From positions 1-34,885 of the forward strand of contig NZ_KL591026.1 in assembly GCF_000716335.1 (NCBI RefSeq): DNA of 34,885 bases, in the 5' to 3' direction. The position numbers and the translations under genes were made by a program. The notes under the pieces were generated by a model that saw nothing but the letters and a program-made list of their open reading frames with translations, had not been told where the DNA came from and made no database searches. How positions within the stretch are numbered: the first letter of the stretch is position 1; each line of letters starts with the position of its first letter. Below, in pieces: positions 23,126 through 30,170 of the stretch. This DNA is from Streptomyces sp. NRRL S-118. Lineage in GTDB: Bacteria > Actinomycetota > Actinomycetes > Streptomycetales > Streptomycetaceae.

Positions 23126-24541
23126 GTGACGACTTTCGAGGAACGGACCACGGTGCACGCCTTCCGCGACGACGCCCTGGGGGAGCATGACGCCGTCGGG
23201 CTCGCCGCGGCGATCCGGCGGGGTGAGGTCGGCGCCGCCGAGGTGGCCCGGGACGCGCGTGAGCGGGTACGGGCGGTCGAGGCGCGGCTCAACGCGGTCC
23301 AGGTGCACATCGATGCTCCGGCGCACGCTGCCGCGGCGGGCGGTGTCTTCGCGGGCGTACCGACCTTCGTCAAGGACAACACCGACTTCCTGGGACTGCC
23401 CACCGGGCACGGCAGCGCGGCCTTCACCCCGAAGGCCGTGCGGCGGCACGCCCCGTTCGCCCGGCAGTTCCTGAGCAGCGGCGTCACGGTGCTGGGCAAG
23501 ACCCGGCTGCCCGAGTTCGGCTTCAGCCCGACGACGGAGTTCGAGGACGCCGAGCCCGTGCGTAACCCGTGGAACACGGGCTGCTCGGCAGGTGGTTCGT
23601 CGGGCGGCAGCGCGGCGCTCGTAGCCGCCGGGGCGGTGCCGATCGCGCACGCCAACGATGGTGGAGGTTCCATCAGGATCCCGGCCGCCTGCTGCGGACT
23701 CGTCGGCCTCAAGCCGACCCGTGGCCGGGTCGTGGCGAACGCCCAGAGCCGTCAACTGCCGATCGACATCATCTCCGACGGCATCCTGAGCCGTTCCGTG
23801 CGGGACACGGCCGCGTTCCTCGCCGCCGCCGAGAGGTACCGGCCCAGCCCGAAGCTGCCGCCCGTCGGCCTGGTCGAGGGTCCTTCGGGGCGGCGGCTGC
23901 GCATCGGGTTCCTGCTCGACTCGCCGAACGGCGTCCGCTCCGACGCCGCCACCCGCACGGCCGTCACCGAGACCGTCACGACGCTCGAACGGCTCGGCCA
24001 CTCCGTGGAACCGGTGGAGTTGCCCCTCGACCCCCGCTTCACCAGCGACTTCCTCACCTACTGGGGGATGCTGTCGTTTCTCCTCGGCGTCACGGGCCGC
24101 ACGCTCGGCGCCGACTTCGACCGGCGCCGCATGGACGGCCTCAGCCAGGGACTGCGCGAGGCGTACCTGCGGGACTGGCGGCGGACTCCGGGTGTGCTGC
24201 GGAGGCTGAAGCGTACGAAAGTGGCGTACGCGGCGGCGTTCCGCGGGCTCGACCTCGTCCTCTCGCCCGTGCTCGCCCACACCACGCCGCGGATCGGTCA
24301 CCTCAGCCCGGTCGTTCCGTACCCGACGCTGATCGAACGCATCATCGCGTACGTCGCCTTCACGCCGATCAACAACGTCGTCGGAACTCCGTCGATCTCG
24401 GTGCCCGCGGCGAGTGCGACGGAGGAGGGGCTCCCCATCGGTGTCATGTTCTCCGGCCGCCCCGGCAGCGAAGGGACGCTGCTGGAGGTCGCGTTCCAGC
24501 TGGAGGCGGAACGGCCGTTCCGGCGTATACGGAGCGTGTGA
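23126..24541 (+). CDS. Amidase (amidase signature family)
   Basis: A 471-residue amide hydrolase of the Ser-cisSer-Lys class. The catalytic Lys83 is in PTFVKDNTDFLG; the glycine/serine loop GCSAGGSSGGSAAL (about 153-165) holds the cis-Ser; the nucleophile is Ser182 in DGGGSIRIPAACCGLVGLKP. The C-terminal half includes FTPINNVVGTPSISVPAA, typical of the family. GTG 23126 has GAGG 5 nt upstream; earlier codons in this frame overlap the YcnI gene. It stands alone between YcnI and a convergent VOC gene, so its physiological substrate (aliphatic, aryl or peptide amide) cannot be told from context. Confidence 0.9.
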   Translation: MTTFEERTTVHAFRDDALGEHDAVGLAAAIRRGEVGAAEVARDARERVRAVEARLNAVQVHIDAPAHAAAAGGVFAGVPTFVKDNTDFLGLPTGHGSAAFTPKAVRRHAPFARQFLSSGVTVLGKTRLPEFGFSPTTEFEDAEPVRNPWNTGCSAGGSSGGSAALVAAGAVPIAHANDGGGSIRIPAACCGLVGLKPTRGRVVANAQSRQLPIDIISDGILSRSVRDTAAFLAAAERYRPSPKLPPVGLVEGPSGRRLRIGFLLDSPNGVRSDAATRTAVTETVTTLERLGHSVEPVELPLDPRFTSDFLTYWGMLSFLLGVTGRTLGADFDRRRMDGLSQGLREAYLRDWRRTPGVLRRLKRTKVAYAAAFRGLDLVLSPVLAHTTPRIGHLSPVVPYPTLIERIIAYVAFTPINNVVGTPSISVPAASATEEGLPIGVMFSGRPGSEGTLLEVAFQLEAERPFRRIRSV

Positions 24542-24558
24542 CGCCGGGCTGGTCCGCG

Positions 24559-24572
24559 CGCCACCGGTGGCG
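24559..24572. terminator. Palindrome between convergent amidase and VOC genes
   Basis: CGCCACCGGTGGCG is a perfect 14-bp palindrome in the 122-bp gap between gene ends. It may act as a weak bidirectional terminator, though with no loop bases it would need to open its centre. Confidence 0.3.
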
Positions 24573-24663
24573 GGCGGTGACGGCCGTACGATGCGGGCGC
24601 CGGTGCCCGAAGGTGGCTCCTGGACGAGGGCCCGGCCCCCGCCCCGGCCTTCCGGTCCCAGGT

Positions 24664-25119
24664 TCACATGGCTTCCCGGGCCCGCTTCTCCAACTCGTCC
24701 GGAGGGACGTCCTCGATGTGCGAGGCGATGTTCCAGCGGTGACCGTACGGGTCCTCGAACTGGCCGGTGCGGTCGCCGTAGAACTCGTTCTTGACCGGTG
24801 AGAGTTCCCGGGCGCCCTGGGCGAGGGCCTTGGCGAAGACCGCGTCGACGTCCGCCACGTACACGTGCAGGGTGATCGGCGTGCCCCCGACCGCCTTGGG
24901 GGAACGGAATTCCATGTCCGGGAACTCGTCCGCGAGCATGATGACCGAGTTGCCCAGCGCCAGCTCGGCGTGGCCGATCCTCCCGTCCGGAGCCGGCATC
25001 CTCATCCGTTCCTCCGCGCCGAGCACGGCCACGTAGAAGTCGATCGCTGCCGCGGCTCCATCGACGCAGAGGTACGGCGTGACGCGCGGGTATCCCTCGG
25101 GAATGGGCTGGACGGACAC
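24664..25119 (-). CDS. PhnB-like VOC family protein
   Basis: A 151-residue glyoxalase-fold protein. It reads VTPYLCVDGAAAAIDFYVAV and then LGAEERMRMPAPDGRIGHAELALG in two pieces, followed by the second module TLHVYVADVDAVFAKALAQGA and FEDPYGHRWNIASHIED. The last is the characteristic D-P-F/Y-G-H-x-W end of PhnB/YdeI-type VOC proteins. GTG 25119 follows GGGAG, here only 3 nt away. Members often stand alone and are annotated as glyoxalases, but activity is rarely shown. It converges on the amidase gene. Confidence 0.85.
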   Translation of the reverse strand: MSVQPIPEGYPRVTPYLCVDGAAAAIDFYVAVLGAEERMRMPAPDGRIGHAELALGNSVIMLADEFPDMEFRSPKAVGGTPITLHVYVADVDAVFAKALAQGARELSPVKNEFYGDRTGQFEDPYGHRWNIASHIEDVPPDELEKRAREAM

Positions 25120-25270
25120 GGTCTCCCGCCTTTCGGACAGTGGCGATCACCGCTGATCGCCGTCTTTCACCACTGATATCCCGGGGCCCCGTCCGTGCGC
25201 CGGTGCCGCGCGGCGGCCTGCCGAGGGATGCGCCGAAGGGCCGCACTCAGGAATCCGCGTATCCGTAACG

Positions 25271-25282
25271 GCAAGTACTTGC
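25271..25282. promoter_or_regulatory. Perfect palindrome upstream of the membrane protein/regulator pair
   Basis: GCAAGTACTTGC is an exact 12-bp palindrome, immediately followed by TAATGT (25283-25288), a possible -10. A second half-site-like AAAGTAG follows at 25291-25297. It lies 66 bp before the first gene of the operon and is the likely binding site of the winged-helix regulator it encodes. Confidence 0.6.
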
Positions 25283-25347
25283 TAATGTGGAAAGTAGATG
25301 CCGGTCAGGTAAGGCAAGCGAGTCCGGCGCGACGGGAGGGGGCTGTC

Positions 25348-25767
25348 ATGGATGCACGGGCGGATGCGGCGGCATCGTTGAAGGACATGGAGCGGATCGA
25401 GGGGACGGCCCGGGGGCGAAGCGGCTGGTACGCCGCATACCTGTGGGTTTTCGCCGGGTGGCAGCTCGTTCTCGTTCCCACGGTGGTGCTGTGGCACGGG
25501 CGGACGGGGACACTCGTCAGCACCCTGGCCAACGCCCTGGTCGTCGTGGGGCTGTCCCTCTTCGCGATCCGGCAGCCCGTGATTCCGCGCGGCCACGGCG
25601 GCCGGCACCTCAGGGTGATCGGCGGCTGGGCGGTCGCCTACCTGCTCACCCTCGCACTCGCCTTCACCGCCTTCCCGGACAGCGTCGTCTTCGCGGTCGC
25701 GGCCGCCCTCGGATGCGCCCTGCCGGCTGCCTGGGCGGCGTGGCGTGAGGGGCGGCGTGCCGCATGA
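25348..25767 (+). CDS. Small four-helix membrane protein of unknown function
   Basis: A 139-residue protein with four hydrophobic stretches: AYLWVFAGWQLVLVPTVVLW, LANALVVVGLSLFAIR, GGWAVAYLLTLALAFTAF and VVFAVAAALGCALPAAWAAW. I recognise no named family. ATG 25348 has GGGAGG about 9 nt upstream. The stop overlaps the start of the next gene by ATGA, so it is made together with the winged-helix regulator. Such pairs are frequent in actinobacteria. The regulator may control this protein's level in response to an unknown signal, with the palindrome at 25271 as operator. Confidence 0.8.
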   Translation: MDARADAAASLKDMERIEGTARGRSGWYAAYLWVFAGWQLVLVPTVVLWHGRTGTLVSTLANALVVVGLSLFAIRQPVIPRGHGGRHLRVIGGWAVAYLLTLALAFTAFPDSVVFAVAAALGCALPAAWAAWREGRRAA

Positions 25768-26096
25768 CGACCGCAGCCTCGGGCGGATCGGGGCAGGGCC
25801 CGCACCCGCGTCACGAACTCGAACCCCTCTTGACGTCGGCCGTGCGCCTGTCGATCGTCGCGGCCCTCGCTCCCGTGGAGAAGGCCGAGTTCGCCTACGT
25901 ACGCGACCTCGTGGAGCTCACCGACTCCGCACTGTCGAAGCAGGTCTCGCGCCTGGAGGAGGCGGGGTGGGTCGCGGTCGAGAAGGGCCAGGTCGGACGC
26001 CGGCCGCGAACCTGGTTGCGCCTGACCGGGGAAGGACTCGCCGCCTACCGGCGTCACCTCGCCGCGCTCGCCGCGATCGCGGGCCCGCTGCGGTGA
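25764..26096 (+). CDS. Winged-helix regulator (HTH_34/MarR-like)
   Basis: A 110-residue regulator. EPLLTSAVRLSIVAALAPVE, then FAYVRDLVELTDSALSKQVS, RLEEAGWVAVEKGQVGRRPR and TWLRLTGEGLAAYRRHLAAL cover the whole domain; this is the short winged-helix family related to MarR (Pfam HTH_34). It lacks an effector domain, so signal input is either through the wing region or through a partner such as the coupled membrane protein. ATG 25764 overlaps the preceding stop. It probably autorepresses through the palindrome at 25271-25282. Confidence 0.87.
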   Translation: MTTAASGGSGQGPHPRHELEPLLTSAVRLSIVAALAPVEKAEFAYVRDLVELTDSALSKQVSRLEEAGWVAVEKGQVGRRPRTWLRLTGEGLAAYRRHLAALAAIAGPLR

Positions 26097-26209
26097 GGTC
26101 GCCCCGGATCCCCCGAGGTCAGGGAGCAACTGTCCATGGCGGCACTCCGGGTGGGCGGACGGGAACCGCGCCGGCCCGGCGGGAGCGGGGGCGCGAGGGG
26201 AAGTCCCCC

Positions 26210-26215
26210 TAAAGT
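26210..26215 (+). promoter_or_regulatory. -10 element for a leaderless transporter transcript
   Basis: TAAAGT ends 6 nt before ATG 26222, and no ribosome binding site precedes the gene, so the transcript probably starts at the ATG. Confidence 0.45.
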
Positions 26216-26221
26216 GCTCCC

Positions 26222-27340
26222 ATGCCTGCTTCGTTGAGTTCCACGAAAACCGCCGCCGCACTGCGCACGTCGGCGCGTGCCTCCGTCGAGTTGCTGCTCG
26301 TCCTCGTGGCGGCTTCGGTAGCCCTGTGGCTCCTGGGACGGATGTGGTCGGTCGTATGGCCTCTCATAGTGGGCTTGTTCCTCACCACGCTGACCTGGCC
26401 CCTGGCCCGTTTCCTGCGCCGGCGCGGGTGGCCTCCGGCCCTGGCCGCGTCGGTGGTGACCGTGGTGTTCCTGCTCGTGGTCACGGGCATCGTGGCGCTG
26501 ATCGCCGTTCCGGTGGCGTCGCAGTCCGGTGAGCTGGCCGACGGCGTGGCCGAAGGCATCCAGAGGATGCGGGAATGGGCCGCCGGGCCGCCGTTGAACA
26601 TCGGTGACGACCAGATCACCGGTGCCCTGGACACGGCCGTCGCCCGCGTCCAGGACAGCATCGGCAGCATGGTCACCGCGGTGGTCACCGGGCTGAGCAC
26701 CGTGGTCAACGGTGTGGTGACCGCCGTCCTGGCGCTGTTCCTGATGTTCTTCTTCCTCAAGGACGGCCCGCGGTTCCTGCCCTGGCTGGCCCGCCAGCTC
26801 CCCGGCCGGCTGGCCACGGACGTCCCGATCGTGGCGGAGCGCAGTTGGGAGACCCTCGGCGCGTTCGTACGGTCGCAGGCGTTCGTCGGTCTCCTCGATG
26901 CCGTCCTCATCGGCCTCGGTCTGTGGTTCCTCGACGTTCCGCTGGTGCTCCCGCTCGCGGTGCTGACCTTCGTGTCCGCGTTCGTGCCGATCGTGGGTGC
27001 CCTCTTCGCCGGACTGGTCGCGGTGCTCATCGCCCTGGTCTCGAACGGTCCGACGGACGCGCTGATCGTGCTGGCGATCATCGTCGTGGTGCAGCAGCTC
27101 GAGGGCAACGTGTTCCAGCCCATGATCCAGAGCCGGGGACTCGGCCTGCACGCGGCGGTGGTCCTCCTGGCGGTCACCCTGGGCGGCAGCCTGGCCGGCA
27201 TCGTGGGCAGCCTGCTCGCGGTACCGGCGGCCGCGCTGATCGCGGTGGTCTGGAACTACCTGCGCGAGCAGCTCGGCGAGCCGCCGCAGGAGTCCGAACC
27301 CGACGAGCCGCACACGCGTACGACCGTTCCGTCGCAGTGA
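26222..27340 (+). CDS. AI-2E family transporter
   Basis: A 372-residue membrane protein of the AI-2E/PerM/TqsA family. N-terminal helices (SVELLLVLVAASVALWLLGR and VVWPLIVGLFLTTLTWPLAR), then VVTVVFLLVVTGIVALIAV, an external segment of ~80 residues, the LFLMFFFLKDGPRF helix, and the conserved C-terminal helices with FVPIVGALFAGLVAVLIAL, EGNVFQPMIQSRGLGLHAAV and the final VPAAALIAVVWNYLREQ. The name is historical; many members do not move autoinducer-2 and some are Na+/H+ antiporters. The substrate is unknown. A basic/acidic tail ends the protein. It precedes the DEAD-box gene by 146 bp, with a separate promoter there. Confidence 0.88.
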   Translation: MPASLSSTKTAAALRTSARASVELLLVLVAASVALWLLGRMWSVVWPLIVGLFLTTLTWPLARFLRRRGWPPALAASVVTVVFLLVVTGIVALIAVPVASQSGELADGVAEGIQRMREWAAGPPLNIGDDQITGALDTAVARVQDSIGSMVTAVVTGLSTVVNGVVTAVLALFLMFFFLKDGPRFLPWLARQLPGRLATDVPIVAERSWETLGAFVRSQAFVGLLDAVLIGLGLWFLDVPLVLPLAVLTFVSAFVPIVGALFAGLVAVLIALVSNGPTDALIVLAIIVVVQQLEGNVFQPMIQSRGLGLHAAVVLLAVTLGGSLAGIVGSLLAVPAAALIAVVWNYLREQLGEPPQESEPDEPHTRTTVPSQ

Positions 27341-27393
27341 CCGTTCGGGCCGTGCCCCGGGCGCACCCCGGGAAGGCACCTGACGCCCACTGG

Positions 27394-27454
27394 TAAAATC
27401 GGGGACACGCTTCGACACCGCCGGGGCCCGTACCAAGGGGTACGGGCCCCGGCG
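27394..27454 (+). promoter_or_regulatory. Helicase promoter and perfect 16-bp leader hairpin
   Basis: TGGTAAAAT (27391-27399) is an extended -10 with hexamer TAAAAT. A leader of about 80 nt follows and holds CGCCGGGGCCCGTACC (27419-27434), loop AAGG, and GGTACGGGCCCCGGCG (27439-27454), a flawless 16-bp stem. GAGGAAGG precedes ATG 27487. The hairpin has no U-tract. It could be an attenuator, an RNA stabiliser or a structure the helicase itself resolves. Confidence 0.75.
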
Positions 27455-27486
27455 CGTTCCGGGCGCCAGACCGAGGAAGGTTCCCC

Positions 27487-28905
27487 ATGAACGCGAAGCC
27501 GCCCGCCCCTGGGCACCCCCGTGCCGGCGAGCCCCAGCGGGACGCAGCGCCCCAGGGCGATCTCCCGATGCCGCGGACGGGCGCCGCGGCCCTGCCGCCG
27601 GCCGAGTCCTTCGACGCACTCGGGCTGCCGTCCGAGCTGCTGAGGACGATGACCGGCCTGGGGGTGACCGAGCCCTTCCCCGTCCAGGCGGCGACCCTGC
27701 CCGACGCGCTGGCCGGCCGTGACGTCCTCGGCCGCGCGCGGACCGGCTCCGGCAAGACGCTGGCGTTCGGGCTTGCGCTGCTCGTCCGGACGGCGGGCCG
27801 GCGCGCGGACTCCAAGCGACCGCTCGGCCTGGTCCTGGTGCCGACCCGGGAGCTCGCCCAGCAGGTGAGCGACGCGCTGGAGCCGTACGCGCAGGCGCTG
27901 AACGTGCGACTGGCGACGGTGGTCGGCGGGCTGTCGCTCAACCGGCAGTCCGCGCTGCTGCGGGCCGGCGCCGACGTGGTCATCGCCACGCCGGGGCGCC
28001 TGACCGATCTGGTGTCGCGCCGGGACTGCCACCTGAACGAGGTGCGGATCACCGTGCTGGACGAGGCGGACCAGATGTGCGACCTGGGGTTCCTGCCGCA
28101 GGTCTCCGACATCCTGGACCAGGTCCGCCCCGAGGGGCAGCGGCTGCTGTTCTCGGCCACTCTCGACCGCGACGTCGAGCAGCTGGTGCAGCGCCACCTC
28201 CACGACCCGGTGCTCGTCTCGGTCGACCGGGTGGCGGGCTCGGTCACCACGATGGAACACCACGTGCTGCACATCCACCCCGCCGACAAGTACGCGACCG
28301 CGACCGAGATCGCCGCGCGGGACGGCCGCGTCCTGATGTTCCTGGACACCAAGGCCGGGGTGGACCGGTTCACCCGGCACCTCCAGGCCAGCGGTGTACG
28401 GGCCGCCGCCCTGCACAGCGGGAAGTCGCAGCCGCAGCGCACGCACACGCTCGGCCGGTTCAAGGACGGTGGGTTCACCGTCCTGGTGGCCACCAACGTC
28501 GCGGCGCGCGGCATCCACATCGACGCGCTCGACCTCGTCGTCAACGTCGACCCGCCGGCCGACGCCAAGGACTACCTGCACCGGGGCGGGCGGACGGCGC
28601 GCGCCGGGGAGTCCGGGAACGTGGTCACCCTGGTCACCCCCGACCAGCGGCGCGACGTGAACCGGATGATGTCCGAGGCCGGGATCCGGCCGACCGTCAC
28701 CCAGGTGCGCTCGGGCGAGCAGAAACTGACCGCCATCACCGGGGCGAAGCGCCCGCCGGCACCGGCGAAGACCGCCGGCGGCAACGCACCCTTCCGCGGG
28801 CTCGGCACCCGCCCGGGCCGCCCCGCGAAGGAGTCCCGCAAGGCCGCCGAGGCCCGCAAGGCGGCGGAAGCCCGCGCGGCGGCCCGGGTCCGCAGGAGCC
28901 GCTGA
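27487..28905 (+). CDS. DEAD-box RNA helicase
   Basis: A 472-residue ATP-dependent RNA helicase. Motifs in order: Q motif (FDALGLPSELLRTM...PFPVQ, ~41-66), motif I ARTGSGKT (~86-93), Ia PTRELAQQ, Ib TPGR, motif II DEAD (~191-194), III SAT (~224), IV/V ATNVAARGIHIDALDLVVNVD and VI HRGGRTARAG (~365), where the common R-x-G-R-T-G-R-A-G has Gly for x and Ala for the second Gly. The C-terminal ~75 residues are a basic, Lys/Ala/Arg-rich tail likely to bind RNA. The ATG is fixed by GAGGAAGG about 6 nt upstream. Cold- or stress-induced helicases of this kind unwind mRNA leaders and assist ribosome assembly. A perfect hairpin in its own leader suggests autoregulation. Confidence 0.93.
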   Translation: MNAKPPAPGHPRAGEPQRDAAPQGDLPMPRTGAAALPPAESFDALGLPSELLRTMTGLGVTEPFPVQAATLPDALAGRDVLGRARTGSGKTLAFGLALLVRTAGRRADSKRPLGLVLVPTRELAQQVSDALEPYAQALNVRLATVVGGLSLNRQSALLRAGADVVIATPGRLTDLVSRRDCHLNEVRITVLDEADQMCDLGFLPQVSDILDQVRPEGQRLLFSATLDRDVEQLVQRHLHDPVLVSVDRVAGSVTTMEHHVLHIHPADKYATATEIAARDGRVLMFLDTKAGVDRFTRHLQASGVRAAALHSGKSQPQRTHTLGRFKDGGFTVLVATNVAARGIHIDALDLVVNVDPPADAKDYLHRGGRTARAGESGNVVTLVTPDQRRDVNRMMSEAGIRPTVTQVRSGEQKLTAITGAKRPPAPAKTAGGNAPFRGLGTRPGRPAKESRKAAEARKAAEARAAARVRRSR

Positions 28906-28943
28906 CCCGGTCCTCCGCTGCCGTCGCGGGACGCGGCGCGGCC

Positions 28944-29067
28944 CGATACGGCCGCTGCCGCGCCTGTCCCGGCCTGGTACCGCCACTGCCGCGCCTGCCC
29001 CGGCCCGATACGGCCGCTGCCGTGCCTGTCCCGGCCTGATACCGCCACTGCCGCGCCTGCCCCGGCC
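28944..29067. repeat. Four 31-bp tandem units in A-B-A-B order
   Basis: Units at 28944-28974, 28975-29005, 29006-29036 and 29037-29067. A units begin CGATACGGCCGCTGCCG, B units begin TGGTACCGCCACTGCCG or TGATACCGCCACTGCCG; all end in CCTGYCCCGGCC. A copies differ from each other at one base and B copies at one base, so the 62-bp A-B pair duplicated recently. They start 39 bp after the helicase stop. Confidence 0.9.
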
Positions 29068-29120
29068 GGTGGTCGTGGACCGCGACAACCGCGGTGCGTC
29101 CTGGCGGGGGCGGCGGTGCT

Positions 29121-29337
29121 GTGCCGGTTCCGGTGGGCCGGTCGTCCGCTGCCTGGTGGGCCGGTCGGTCCGGTGGTGGGCCTGCGCTGGGGAGGGGCTT
29201 GCGCTGGTCCGTGGCTCCGGCGCCCGGCAGGGGTGTGCCGGCTTTGGTGGGCCGGTCGTCCGGTAGCGGGCTTGCCCTGGCGAGGAGCTTGCACTGCTTC
29301 ACCGGCTCCGGTGCCCGGTCGTCCGCTGCCCGGTGGG
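29121..29337. repeat. Degenerate longer repeats in the gene-free gap
   Basis: GTGCCGGTTCCGGTGGGCCG (start of copy at 29121) recurs as GTGCCGGCTTTGGTGGGCCG at 29235, 114 bp on, both followed by GTCGTCCG. A third copy starts near 29302 (CCGGCTCCGGTGCCCGGTCG). GGGGAGGGGCTTGCGCTGG-like text also recurs as GGCGAGGAGCTTGCACTG. The whole gap from 28906 to 29654 holds no credible gene; a possible -10 TAACAT is at 29591-29596. Confidence 0.6.
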
Positions 29338-29654
29338 CGAGGACGGCGAGGCGTACGGACGGACGGTGGAGGAACCTCGGCCGGGGCGCCGGGTAACGGA
29401 GTCCCGGCCCCCCGGCATTGGCCGCGCGCCGGGTGCCGACCGTGCCCCGGTACGTCCCGGCTGTCGACGCCGCTCCCGCGCTCCCCGGCCCGACCGGTCG
29501 CCGGCCCGCCCTCCGACCTGCCCGGAATCTCCACGGAACCCGTCCGTCCAGTCGGTGGGATGGCTCTTACGCCCTCGCTCTACCGGTGAGTAACATGCGC
29601 GCACCAACCGGCACCCACCCGCCCGCCTGCCCCCACGGCGGCTAGGAGCACGTG

Positions 29655-30170
29655 ATGTCGTACCACCGCACCTTCCCTGATCCGCCCCCCTCCCACCCGC
29701 CCCAGGACACGGCCCCGTACTTCTGGGACGCGCCCGCCCCGCCGCAGCAACAAGGCCGGCACGAGCCGGACCGCCCCCACGGCGACCTCGACGCGCTCCG
29801 CTCCGGCTACCGCAAGCTGCGCCGCGTCTCGACGCTCACCGCACTCGGGTACTTCGTCCTCTTCCTCTTCCTCTCGGCCTTCGCGCCCGGGCTGATGACC
29901 AGCACGATCACCGGCGGACTCACCACCGGCCTGATGCTCGGGCTCTGCCAGCTGCCGGTGGCGCTCGCGGCGATCGCCCTGTACGAGCGCATCGCACGCC
30001 ACCGCATCGACCCGCTCGCGACGGCCATCCGCGAGCGCACGCGGCCGCCGGAGGAGGAGGCTCGCGCCTTCGGGGCCCGCGGCGGCCGGCGGGCGGATGC
30101 CGCCGGGTTCCCCGGCGGCCGGGACCCGTTCCCGTGGCCCGGCGGCCCCTCGGGGGGTGGCCGGTCATGA
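29655..30170 (+). CDS. DUF485 family membrane protein
   Basis: A 171-residue protein. A Pro-rich N-terminus (~45 residues) precedes DLDALRSGYRKLRRVSTLTA and two helices, ALGYFVLFLFLSAFAPGLM and GLMLGLCQLPVALAAIALYE, joined by a short loop. This two-helix core with the R-x-x-x-x-x-Y-x-K/R-L-R start is DUF485, the small partner of acetate-type sodium:solute symporters (YjcH beside ActP). A basic, Gly/Pro-rich tail follows. ATG 29655 has AGGAG 6 nt upstream. The stop overlaps the symporter start by ATGA, so both are made together. It probably assists assembly or regulation of the symporter. Confidence 0.88.
   Translation: MSYHRTFPDPPPSHPPQDTAPYFWDAPAPPQQQGRHEPDRPHGDLDALRSGYRKLRRVSTLTALGYFVLFLFLSAFAPGLMTSTITGGLTTGLMLGLCQLPVALAAIALYERIARHRIDPLATAIRERTRPPEEEARAFGARGGRRADAAGFPGGRDPFPWPGGPSGGGRS

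Noticed and set aside
28944..29067. CRISPR array
   Set aside because: The 31-bp units are directly adjacent with no spacers, and no cas gene is present.
28572..29534. Repeat-containing minus-strand protein across the gap after the helicase
   Set aside because: The frame overlaps the end of the helicase gene, has no ribosome binding site, and its repeats simply reflect the DNA tandem units.
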